Shown piece after piece: positions 48,776 to 58,545 of a stretch of 64,000 nucleotides of DNA (the first letter of the stretch is position 1; the number at the start of each line of letters is the position of its first letter). The position numbers and the translations under genes are program-made. Origin of the DNA: Isoetes taiwanensis (lineage: Eukaryota > Streptophyta > Lycopodiopsida > Isoetales > Isoetaceae); the NCBI GenBank assembly GCA_021234155.1, contig JAJEKV010000017.1, positions 16,226,416 through 16,290,415 of the forward strand. Reading direction: 5' to 3'. The notes beneath the pieces were generated by a model. That model saw nothing but the letters and a program-made list of their open reading frames with translations. It was not told the origin of the DNA and made no database searches.

Positions 48776-49865
48776 GACATGTATTGAACACATGCATATA
48801 TCTAGAGCCAGCTGTCAATGTAACAAAAAGAAGGAGTATTCACAGCAAAATGTGTCTTTAATTCGAGTATTTGTTCACGGTTCATGCTCCTTTTAGAAAG
48901 ATCCCCTTAAGCTGTATATGATTTGAATAAATATGCCAGCCCAAAGAAATGAATAAAACATTAACGTAATAACTAAGAGACCTCCTTTGATAGTACTGTG
49001 ATAGTTGAACCAATTTCATACTTAGCATAATAAGTGCTAACAAGAATTTATAAAAACAAGGAAAAAAATGTCGATGACGCTGAGACAGTCGGCCACTATA
49101 GTGGCAACAGGAAAAAATGGCAAGGGGCAGGCCAGGGTGAAAAAATCAGGGGCCCTGGACGCCCGATTGAGTGTTGCAACAATCAGATCAGCCTATTATG
49201 AAATAGATATAACCAATTTCAGTGGCGAAGAGACAGAGCAAGGCCTTTGGGGTTTACAGGGTTTACAAGAATGGGACGATGTAGTTACGGCGAGGCATAG
49301 CCTGGCGGCAGGAGAAAGGATGGTGTTGGAAGGGACAACTCAAATGTCTGGAAAAGAAAAAAAAGAGGTAAACAGTTCCTCCAGTTCTATTTTTGAGCCT
49401 ATAAACATAGATACATGTACTGATGGTAAACAAGGGGGTATGTTCAAAAATCATGGTAACATGGATTTCATTATGTGTAATAATGACGCTAAAAGATCTA
49501 ATCCATGGAAACAGGGCAACACTATAGACAGAATTATAAGGCCCAAGTTTTCCGAATGGATTAAGAAAGGAATTTCAAATGAATCTCGTAGCAGCAGAGT
49601 AGAAGAGGTCTTGAATTCTCTTTTTTCCAAAAATGTATGTGTCAATCTAGAATAGCTCCTTCAACCAACAGGTTTTAAGGCAAAACAAGGCAATCTCAAA
49701 GTAACAGAGATCAGTCATTCAAAGCATATTAAGAACATGGAAAACTTAATTTCTAAGGCAGTGGTGGGGTTTTTTATGGGAGGCTTTTTAGATTACAGGA
49801 GCTTACAAGTTTGGCTTACTAGACATCTCAATGTTCTGAATGTGCCAATCCTATCGATCAAAGAG

Positions 49866-50405
49866 CCTTCAAATCGAGATTCTAGAGGGGGCGAGCATGC
49901 ATGTCTCGCATGCATGCATTGCATGCTTTCTCTGATCGGAAGATTGCTATTTTAGGCAAGGTTCTTCATCAACATCTCGTCGGCGCTTCCTTGTCTCTCT
50001 TAGCAGTACCTTATTCTCTACTCTTTAAAACCATGTAGGGGAGGGGCTTCTTCCGGCTTGGATTGATCAATCTGGTGTTTCTTTCCTTGCTATGGCATGT
50101 TCTTTCTCATCCTTGCCTCTTCTTTGCCCATAATCCTTTGATCTTTACCCTCGAGCCCATTTTGATAAGGAAGTTCTCTTCTATTCGGGAGGTTTTTGTC
50201 ATTTTCATGTGAGCCCCATTCTAGATCCCATCGATCCGAGCCATCGGATCGAGATTCTAGAGGGGATGAGCATGCACGTCTCGCATGCATGCATTGCATG
50301 CTTTCTCTGGTTGGAAGATTGCTATTTTAGGGGAGGTTCTTCATCAACGTCTCATCGGCGCTTCCTCGTCTCTCTCAGCGGTACCTTATTCTCTATTCTT
50401 TGAAA
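49866..50405. repeat. Direct duplication of about 175 bp, period about 365 bp
   Basis: The blocks at about 49866-50034 and 50230-50403 match with scattered differences. Both contain a TGCATGCATTGCATGC-rich palindromic patch and end in ACCTTATTCTCTA-type sequence. Confidence 0.8.
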
Positions 50406-50638
50406 CCCACCCTCCCCCCTATATTTGTCACCTGGCACGCATGACCAACCCTCTATTTGAAGAGGTTTTTTTTGTCGCATGGCAAGCGTGATCAACCCCT
50501 CCATTTTGGGAAGTTTGCTTTTTTCACATTTGTTCTAGTGTTGATGATGTATAGGTACAGGTTGGCAAGCATCAGCAACTTCGACTTCTCCATTCATGGC
50601 CCTTTTGGAGCGATTTCTCAGACTTAAATTTGTCCAAG

Positions 50639-50724
50639 CCTTGCCGAAGGCTTATCACTAGGGTTTTTCCTCGAAAACCCAAAAGGGCGGGGTTTTCTAA
50701 TCCCGGTGATAAGCTTTAGGCAGG
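50639..50724 (+). repeat. Fold-back motif with long matching arms
   Basis: Left arm 50639-50663 contains GGCTTATCACTAGGG; right arm 50702-50724 contains CCCGGTGATAAGCTTTAGGC. They are complementary over about 22-25 bp with small bulges. The centre holds the shared core CTCGAAAACCC...GGGCGGGGTTTT. The arms differ completely in sequence from those of the copy at 58.3 kb. Confidence 0.7.
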
Positions 50725-51726
50725 TATACAAACCGAACATCTATTAGCATTGTATTTTCTGGGGTTCAAGTTGTATAATTGGACATTGCCTTTATTTGTC
50801 TTTGTGGGTAGTTCGCATATATGTGGCTATCCACTATCCACCATTGTAGAAAATCTGCTGAGATGAATAAGAAGCCTATCAAAGCATCAAAGCTATTAAG
50901 GATAACTTTTTTTTAATACTTGATGACGAGAAAGTTGTGGAGAAGATAATTTCCAGAGGAGTCGACCGTTTTGCAGGGGAGTTTGTGTTATACCAGTATT
51001 ATACTCCAGATTTTACCCCAGACAAATTGTTCGTTGTTAAACTTCCTTGTTGGTTTGAGATAGAATAACTTCCACTGGATATGCTAGACCCGGAATTTTT
51101 AATTGCCATAGCAAAGAAATTGGGGACATATATAACTCATTTGATAGCAAAGAGGCCAAGGATTTGTGTGGGCATTACAGCAATAGAGGGTATTCCGCAG
51201 TTCACTATCGTGCAGAGCGGGATCTATTATTCCTTGTTCAAGTTAAGACTCATAAATAGATGGGAGACTAGAAAGATGTTTTCCACAATGGAATTATAGA
51301 TTTGGGAGACTGCTTCATGTTCAGGAGAGAAGCACAAGGCAATGTCAAAGTGGAGGATGAAAAGGCAACAGAGCCAAATGAAGGAAAAAATGGGATAGAT
51401 CACCTAAACTTAGATGAAGGAGAAGATATTTCAATTTCTAAAGTTAATTTAGAATTAGGCAAGGAGCAAGAGCAAGCGAAGAACATAGAAATTAGAATGG
51501 AACCATTGAATCAAGAGGGGTGGGCTATAGTGCAGCACAGAAGTGGTAGCAGACTCAAAAATCAAATGCAGAAGAGGTTGCCTAACCCAGAAGCAGTACT
51601 CGTGTTTATGCTACATCAAATGTTGTTGGCTCCTGAATCAAAGCTAGTAGAGTTATCAAAAATGGTGTGAAGTTTTGTCTGGGGTGGAAATCAGGAAGGG
51701 GCAAACATCAAAGTAGTTTGGAGGAA

Positions 51727-52884
51727 TGTTGACCCTAAACCTGGCTTATAGGTCAACCACAAGAAATCAATTCGAGTTTTCACTCAAATTGGGGTTAGGA
51801 CCTCCAGATCACTTAAGGTGATCAGTCTATGCAAGAAAATTCCAAAGATAAGTTCAAAAAGTTTGAGTTCTATACCTTTCCCATTTTCAAAAAATGGCAC
51901 CTTTGCCAAAACAATTGTGGTGTTGAAATGCAGATCGATTTTTTGAGTCCGATGCTGTAGACTTGGTCAAAAAAGTTGTAGGTAACCAGCAGTAAAGCCT
52001 CTGACTAAGTCAGAGATTTAATCTGTGAGTTATTCGAGCTCAAAGTGAGGTCAAATTTTGGTCAATAGAGGTCAAATGTAGAAAACAGTGATCAGAAATT
52101 GAGATTTGGAGTTGCCAATCACTTTTTTGAGAATTTCCAAAGCAGATAGGTTGCAATGATGCTAGGGAAGAGAGGCAAGTAGTCAAATCCTCGTTTGGAG
52201 GTGTAGGGGTATTTTTTGTGACTGGATTTGGCAAAATACAGTCAAGACTGTTCAAACCCGAGAGCAATTTTTTTGAATTTGAGCTATACTTGGTATTTTC
52301 GAATGATTCCAACTCCTTTGGCTTTCTTAACACCCAAGGATAGGTGGCAGATAGGCCAAAGGTGCTAAAAACACTCAGGGATTTTTCTATAGAATTTTTT
52401 GTGGCAAGAATTGCTAAGGAGAATATCAGAGACAATTTCAACAACTTGTCAGTCAATTTGGATTGATATGAAGGTAAATATATCAAGATAACAACAGATA
52501 AGGATGCTTCATAGCTTCAAGTACAAGAAAATAATCATCAAAAGTCATAAGGTAAATTCTGAAAGTAATGTCAACTAAATCTTGTAGATCCAGTTGAGGA
52601 GAGCTCAAGAACTTCAAGGATCGTCCAGATCTTGCTCAGCAATGATCAATGTATGATCTGAATATACGGGCCTTGAAAAATGTCGTGATTGTGGGTTCCT
52701 CAGTATATAGTTTCAAATTTCGGTTCCAAAGTGATTTTAGGTAATAATTTTAGGCTTAATCATTTGCTTAGGTTAGGAATCCAAGAATAGAGTGATCTCA
52801 GCGAGGATTGGGCGCGGGAAGGTGTGATTCGAGCCATTTTTCTATTTTTAGGGTTCTTCAGCTGTATTTCTGAGAATTTCGCGC
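51727..52884 (-). repeat. 3' LTR of the gypsy element (aligned part)
   Basis: This segment aligns with 62858-64000 throughout, with a few percent mismatches and small indels, for example an 18-bp difference near 52527. The LTR continues past 52884, but its inner end cannot be set because the partner is cut off by the window; it must lie before the integrase end at 54497. The minus strand has a TATA-like CTATATACTG at 52710-52701. Confidence 0.85.
52701..52710 (-). promoter_or_regulatory. TATA-like box in the 3' LTR
   Basis: CTATATACTG on the minus strand matches a plant TATA box and is conserved in the other LTR (63828-63821). Its position within the LTR and its orientation fit the U3 promoter of this element. 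Confidence 0.45.
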
Positions 52885-54490
52885 GATACGGATCCGTATT
52901 TTTAGAGAAATATGCCTGGAATATGCCGTATTTGACCATTTTCAGAAGCTTGGCCAATGGTTTAAAGATTTTTAACCATAGAATATTGAAAGGGATTATA
53001 ACCCATTGACCATGGGGAAGAATGCTCACACGTGTAGAAGAAGAGGGAATCTTTGGTGCATCTTTGGACAAGGTTGGGAATATGCCATTATGAATGTGAT
53101 GACAAAAAGAATGGAGGCACAAGAAATCATGAAGGAACATTAGGAGGGGCAAGGGAAATAATAGGGAATGGTATTTTTGAAACAAAGGCTTAGGTGGATT
53201 TTTGAATAGGCAAGGTAATGGTACTGAAGGAAATGGTAAGGAATTTGAGGGAGATGGCCATTTTAGCAAGGCAAGTATGGCAATAGAGTGAACAATAGGG
53301 GTAGTGGAGTAAATGTTCATGACAAGAGAAAGCAATTTTTGAGGGCAATGGTGTAAGAGTGGTCATGAAGAGTAGATAGGGAAAATGTCATGGGGTGGTT
53401 GGCAAATAAATTGTGGATATAGAAAAAATGGCTAGGCAAGGTGGATGACAAGGGTGAAACCACATACAAAGGAGTCTTCCAAACTTCAACTTCCAAACTT
53501 CAAATAATATCTTCCAAACTTCATAACCCAGAATCTTCTAGAGCATATTCCTGACTAAGCATTTGACTTCAAATAAAATACCTCTTGTGAAGTTTGAACC
53601 TTGAGCATTGTTTGACTTCAATTTGACCTTCACAACAATGTTGAATGACAAGAATCTTCCAAGCTTTGACCTAGTCTTCTAAAATAAATTGACCTAGTTT
53701 GAACATATAGATCTCTATTAGCATGTTGCCCTTTGGGGGCAACATCTCGCCAAAACAAAAGAATGGCTGGTCCCCTCAGCCATAAAGGGTCTTCAATCTT
53801 GTACCAAGGTGCTTGAATGAGAATCATGATAGAGAGAGAGTGTAATGTGCAAGTGGTAATGGAATAGAAATGAATGTGGTGGAGGGGGAATGTGAATGGA
53901 CTATGATAAGTGAAAAAGAATGAGAATGAGTGTGAATATGATAGGATAGTGATGGAAATGGAGTGTATGGGGGGGAGGAAAATGTGAAAATGTTGAGGTC
54001 TCGCCAAAACAAAAGAATGTGTGTCTCCTTAATATCTTCAAGAGCAACTCTGCTAGGATGGTGAAGCTGAATTGCAGAGTGCTTTCTTCCTGGGGAAATG
54101 AACAACAAGAATAAGAGGTTTAAATGGATGGCAGGGCTACTTGAGGGTGCACCTGTCATGGAAACACACAAACTAGTTAATCTTAATACCTTGCAACTCT
54201 GCTATGGTGGTGAAACTGATTTGCAGAGTGCCTTTATGGGAATGAAAATAGGAGTAAGAAGCCTAGATGAATAACAGGACCACTTAAGGTAGGTGGATGA
54301 AGATGGAAAAAAGGGTGCTCCTGCATATGGCACTTGGTAAAGCATTAGTAACCACTATTTTTCTTGAGATCATTCATACTGTCCTCAAGTCAGTCCAACC
54401 TACAATCATAAAATAAACCCATTAAAATAACATGCTCAAAGAATTAAATAAATCTAACTATGCTAATTCTACCATAGATTTTTTTTGTAA
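52885..54490. other. Inner part of the 3' LTR and/or untranslated interior, with short repeats
   Basis: No domain is recognisable in the minus-strand frames at 52760-53335, 53630-54007 and 53824-54171. A CTCGCCAAAACAAAAGAATG block recurs at about 53747 and 54001. AACTCTGCT...GGTGAA...TTGCAGAGTGC recurs at about 54042 and 54196. The segment must contain the LTR inner end and the polypurine tract, but I could not place them. Confidence 0.4.
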
Positions 54491-54496
54491 AATTCT

Positions 54497-55650
54497 CTAA
54501 TGCAAAAAGAGGGACAAGCAAGCATGCTGGTCCCAATACCTCTTCAGATGCAAGACATTAATAGGATTTGGTAACAGCATTCCTGAGGCAACTTCTTGTA
54601 GCCAATATGAGTTGGTACCTGCAGCTTTTTGCACCACAAAAGGTCCCTCCCAAATATTATCAAATTTGCCTGCTGTGTCTTCTTTTGACTTATTCCACTT
54701 GAGGACAAGTTCTCCTTCTCTAAAAGTGCCTTGTATCCTATGTGCAGCTTTAAATGCAGCCAGATATTTGGCCTTTTTCAGCAAATTAGTATTCTCAGCC
54801 TCCATTCTATATTCATCTAGGTGTAGCAAGGCATTCAATCTTTCCTGCAAGGCATGTTCAAAAGGTAAACATAGTTTATAAGCTAACCTCAGGGAAGGCA
54901 ACTCAAGTTCCACTGGTAAGACTGCCTCTATGCCATAAACCTGTTTTGATAGTGACTCTATAAGCCCAAAGTGCATCCACTATTTTGACATGCCAATCTC
55001 TTTTATTGATCTCAACTGTCTTCTGCAAGATACTTTTCAACACTTTATTAGTGGCTTCAGCTTGTCCATTACCTTGGGGATAATATGAGGAGCTTTTGGT
55101 ATGCTTGACCTTTAAGATGTCCAACAAGTTAGCAATAACTTCATTAACAAAAGGTGTGCCTCTATCAGAATGCAACTGAAAAGGGATACCAAACCTGGAA
55201 CAAACATACTCATGTAAAAATCTGGCAGTTGTGGCAGCATTAGCCTGCCTCAAAGGTATAGCTTCTGCCCATTTAGTAAAATAATCTGTGGCCACAATGA
55301 TATCTTTGATGTTGACCTGAAGAAGAAGGATTAATAGGGCCAATATAATCTAATCCCCAAATTTGAAAGGGCCCTAGAGATATGATGGGATTAAGGGGTA
55401 TTTGAAAGTAAAATTCTTTTGCTAAAGATTTGGCATTGATGGCAAGTCTTTATAATATCATAACAATCTTTAAAAACAGTAGGCCAATAGTATCGGACAC
55501 GAGAATCTTTTTCTTTGTAGTATCACCAGCAAAATGCCCTCCACAAATACCTTTGTGCATTTCCCTGATGATTAGAGCAGACTCTCTTTCATTCACACAC
55601 CTCAACAAGACTCCATCTCGGTTGACTTTGCACAAAACATTGTCTATCAT
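54497..55650 (-). pseudogene. Gypsy integrase (frameshifted)
   Basis: The product would insert the element's cDNA into the host genome. The zinc-binding part is visible as HKGICGGH (near 55560) and CHQCQ in another frame (near 55430). The catalytic core (frame 55343-54903) has ATDYFTKW, LHSDRGTPF and NGQAEATNK, giving the D, D and E residues. After WAYRVTIKT a short deletion shifts the frame; VYGIEAVLPVELELP and the C-terminal GPFVVQKAAGTNSYWLQE continue in frame 54976-54497. At least two frame breaks make it non-functional. No chromodomain is seen. Confidence 0.85.
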
Positions 55651-57878
55651 CTTGAATTGCCTGCATTTATCCTTGAGTCTCCTTTTTTGGTTTGAAGTGA
55701 AACTTGAGGAGATGATTCCATGTTGTAAGAAGTCTCTAATAGGTTGTTGCCAACACCATCAGCTTGATCTTCTGGAGTTACCTCTACATAAGCTACTGCA
55801 AGTGAAATGTCAGCAGTATCCAACTCATCTGCAGGTGCAATGTCAGCAGTATCCAACTCATCCTCGTGGTCAAAAAATATATAAGGCAAATAAAGGCTAG
55901 GACTTCGTACCAAATGTAATTCTTTTACAGAAATATCATAGCTTTGCAACTTACAAGCCCATCTTTGGATTTTTGGCTTGCTGGTTGCTTTACCAAACAA
56001 TAGACCCATTGGATTTTGCTTCATGTAGACTTGGACTTGACTCTTCAGAAGCAAGTGTCCTTGCCTATTGATAAGAAACATGAGGGCAGCAGCACTTTTT
56101 TCTATTCTGGTATATCTCTCCTCTAGAGCAGACCATTGTTTACTTGCAAATACTATGGTATGCTTATCCTGCAAAATGGCTAATCCTATAGCTTTTTTAG
56201 TAACAGTAATATAAACTTCAAATGGCATATTCAAATCTGGTTTTCTCAAGAGTGTGGCTTCACATATGGATAGAATGAGAAAGTCAAAAGCCTCTTGGCA
56301 TTCTGAAGTCCATGTGATAGGTATATGTTTACTTTCAGACTTGGAGAACTTACCTACCCTTGTCAATCTAGAGATGGGGCTTAAAATATGGGCAAAATTA
56401 GGAATATACATCCTAAGAAAACTTGTCATACCAACAAAACTTTTGACCTGTTTTAGATTCTTGGGAGGTGCTAATTTTTTGAGAGCTTCAATCTTGTCTT
56501 GAGCAACTTGAATGCCTTGGATGGATACTTCATGCCCTAAGAGTTGTCCTTTTGATGCAAAAAAAATGCATTTCTTTGGATTTAGATTGACTCCTGAACT
56601 CCTGCACAAAGAACAAATTTTTGCAAGTAACTCCACATGATTAGATGGATGAGAGCCTAAGCAAAGGTCATCTAAATACACCCTGAACTCCTCAACAAAC
56701 ATGGATTTGAAAATAACATCCATTGCCCTTTGGAAGGTGGCTGGGGCATTCATCAAACGAAAAGGCATTCTTTTCATAGCATATGTACCCCAGGGAGTGA
56801 TAAAAGAAGTTTTTGGCTGGTCTTCTTCTTTGATGCTGATCTGGTTGAATCCTGAGAATCCATCCAAAAATGAATACACTTCCTTACCTGCTACAGCATA
56901 TAAGATCTCTTCTAAAAAAGGCAAAGGGTAACAATCCTTAATGGTGGCTTTGTTGAGATCTCGATAATCAATGCAAATTCTTAAAGCACCACTTTTCTTC
57001 TCTACAGGAACAATGCAAGATACCCATTCTGGATTAATGATTTCAATAATCACACCTGCATCTAACATCTTGTTCAATTCATCCTTTATTAGCCCCATAA
57101 CGGAAGCATTAATCCTCCTTAATTTTTGAAAAACAGGTTTACAACCTTCCTTGATTTTAATTTCAAATTGGCATACCTCAGTTTTGATACCTGATAGTTC
57201 TAAATAGTCCCAAGCAAATACATCTTTTCTTTCTTCAAAAAACATTTGTATGCTCTTCCTGTTTTGATATTCAATCAAATCTCCAACAAACAGAGTTCTA
57301 GGTGTACCATTTTTTGTGATCACAATCTCGTCAGTCTCCTTCTTTTCTGATGCATCAATGGTCAAAATAGGACAGAGTGCTTTCACTTCATTGTCATCAA
57401 GGTCATCTTCAGGAATAGCTTCCTCAGCCAAATGTGACATGAGAGTTTCCCTACACAGGGCATCAGCCTCAAAATTTTTTTCTCTTGGGATATGAGTGAT
57501 CCTCCATGAAGCAAAACTTGTTGCCTGATTCTTCAGAAGCTCCATATCTGTATTTTTTGTTTGATAATCTCTTGAAACTTGTCTGCAAATTAATTGTGAA
57601 TCACCATAAATATGGATATTGGCAATATCCATAGCTTTGGCTTCTTGAAGACCTGCAATCAAAGCTTTATATTCTGCCACATTAGAAGTGACTTGGGGAA
57701 AAATTCTTCCTACCTTAGCTAAGAGTTTGTGAGAAGAGTCTTTCAAAATAGCAGCAGATGATGCAACATTTAGTTTTTTAGAGATACCTCCCTCAAACCA
57801 TAGAAAACCTGTTGGTCCTTGTTTGCTGGGAAGTGCACACTCCATAATAATAGAATAATAGAATACATTTATGTCCAT
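55647..57878 (-). CDS. Gypsy pol part: upstream RNase H, reverse transcriptase, degenerate RNase H
   Basis: This is one open frame of 743 codons. Residues about 24-150 form an archaeal/plant-type RNase H: WFEGGISKK (first acidic site E where D is usual), NVAEYKALIAGL, IYGDSQLICRQ and NFEADAL. A linker with DVFAWDYLELSGI follows. Residues about 240-420 are the RT: RICIDYRDLN, SFLDGFSGFNQI, FQRAMDVIF and catalytic YLDD at 401-404. From about 510 comes the RT-linked RNase H, with EVYITVTKKAIGLAILQ where the first catalytic Asp is missing, then FASKQWSALEERYTRIEKSA. The true start is unclear because an insertion lies just before the frame (tail near 57845-57865). The order RNase H before RT is unusual; see the findings. 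Confidence 0.9.
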   Translation of the reverse strand: MDINVFYYSIIMECALPSKQGPTGFLWFEGGISKKLNVASSAAILKDSSHKLLAKVGRIFPQVTSNVAEYKALIAGLQEAKAMDIANIHIYGDSQLICRQVSRDYQTKNTDMELLKNQATSFASWRITHIPREKNFEADALCRETLMSHLAEEAIPEDDLDDNEVKALCPILTIDASEKKETDEIVITKNGTPRTLFVGDLIEYQNRKSIQMFFEERKDVFAWDYLELSGIKTEVCQFEIKIKEGCKPVFQKLRRINASVMGLIKDELNKMLDAGVIIEIINPEWVSCIVPVEKKSGALRICIDYRDLNKATIKDCYPLPFLEEILYAVAGKEVYSFLDGFSGFNQISIKEEDQPKTSFITPWGTYAMKRMPFRLMNAPATFQRAMDVIFKSMFVEEFRVYLDDLCLGSHPSNHVELLAKICSLCRSSGVNLNPKKCIFFASKGQLLGHEVSIQGIQVAQDKIEALKKLAPPKNLKQVKSFVGMTSFLRMYIPNFAHILSPISRLTRVGKFSKSESKHIPITWTSECQEAFDFLILSICEATLLRKPDLNMPFEVYITVTKKAIGLAILQDKHTIVFASKQWSALEERYTRIEKSAAALMFLINRQGHLLLKSQVQVYMKQNPMGLLFGKATSKPKIQRWACKLQSYDISVKELHLVRSPSLYLPYIFFDHEDELDTADIAPADELDTADISLAVAYVEVTPEDQADGVGNNLLETSYNMESSPQVSLQTKKGDSRINAGNSR

Positions 57879-58315
57879 TGTGCCATAAGGCCCCTGGACT
57901 TGTGTAGCATGGGCGAGCTCCCTGAAAGGGCGCTACTAGCACATCATGCTGTTATGATGTAGCCTTTTCTGAAGGCTGACTTTTTTTCTATTATTACCAG
58001 CATCCCGCTTTACTTCGGCTTCGTGGCCGTGCAGTGATGCTTCGCTATCAACAACTTTGAGCTGTACACATTGTGGATTCCACTGTCCCACCTTTAATAG
58101 TGGGTCAGATTATGAATCCTTAGTTTTTGGTGCACCAGAACTCGAATGTGGAAATAGAACACCAGCCGGTGGGTTGTACCCGCTCTATCCTGGTGGTCGG
58201 TCGGAGGTCCCTCACTGTCCCGACACTTAGTTCCTTTCCTTTTTTACAGTTATTCTGCATAGTCTTGGTGCCCAAAGTGGTGCCCAGCGGCAACAGAGTC
58301 GCGCTGACCTGGACT

Positions 58316-58408
58316 ACATTAGTGACGCCGATTACTATCAGGATTAAAAAACCCCGCCCCGAAGGGTTTTCGGGGAAAAACCTTAATAGTAATGGGCCCA
58401 CTAATGCC
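58316..58408 (-). repeat. Fold-back motif with long matching arms
   Basis: Left arm 58316-58340 (contains GCCGATTACTATCA) and right arm 58384-58408 (contains TAATAGTAATGGGCC) are complementary over about 25 bp with few mismatches. The core CCCCGCCCCGAAGGGTTTTC is the same as in the other copies, in minus orientation. An (ATT)n run follows at 58421-58439. Confidence 0.75.
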
Positions 58409-58449
58409 CAAAATTATTATTATTATTATCAGATCCTTTTTCCATCATT

Positions 58450-58545
58450 TTTGGATTTTGGATTTCCGATGCCATATCCTTTTTCCATCTGGTGGATTTT
58501 GGATTTCCGATGCCATATCCTTTTTCCATCTGGTGGATTTTGGAT
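58450..58545. repeat. Tandem duplication, period 41 bp
   Basis: GGATTTCCGATGCCATATCC and its following sequence start at 58460 and again at 58501, almost identical over about 41 bp, with part of a third unit. It lies within the insertion block. Confidence 0.85.

Larger units (their letters stand above)
49851..50880. mobile_element. Insertion inside ORF1-like copy 2, with internal duplication and fold-back
   Basis: Alignment to copy 1 shows about 1 kb of extra sequence between NVPI and KASKLL. Possible target repeats are GCCAATC (left) and GCCTATC (right), 7 bp with one mismatch. Inside, about 175 bp starting near ATCGATC (49853) is repeated at about 50226 with roughly 90 percent identity (shared CGAGATTCTAGAGGGG and TCTCGCATGCATGCATTGCA). 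The fold-back motif sits at 50639-50724. No transposase is encoded. The class of element is unknown. Confidence 0.5.
49068..51726 (+). pseudogene. LINE ORF1-like (DUF4283-type) gene, copy 2, split and truncated
   Basis: The frame from ATG 49068 runs to a stop at 49655 and contains RPKFSEWIKKG. After a stop/shift it continues with LISKAVVGFFMGGFLDYRSL and WLTRHLNVLNVPI up to about 49850. A 1-kb insertion follows, then from about 50885 PIKASKLLR, VEKIISRGVDRFAGEFVLYQ, LPCWFEI (stop within), ITHLIAKRPRICVG and, in 51302-51670, the typical ORF1 end EGWAIVQHRSGSR. Directly after that come residues like the post-RT region of LINE ORF2 (LSKMV, stop, SFVWGG), so most of ORF2 is deleted. The gypsy LTR begins at 51727 and cuts the sequence at VVWRN. 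Copy 1 at 19.4-20.9 kb has the same motif order. Confidence 0.6.

Noticed and set aside
52040-52486. 148-codon minus-strand frame, repeated at 63172-63618
   Set aside because: It occurs in both LTRs at the same position because the LTRs are copies of each other. It has no recognisable domain and is probably non-coding LTR sequence.
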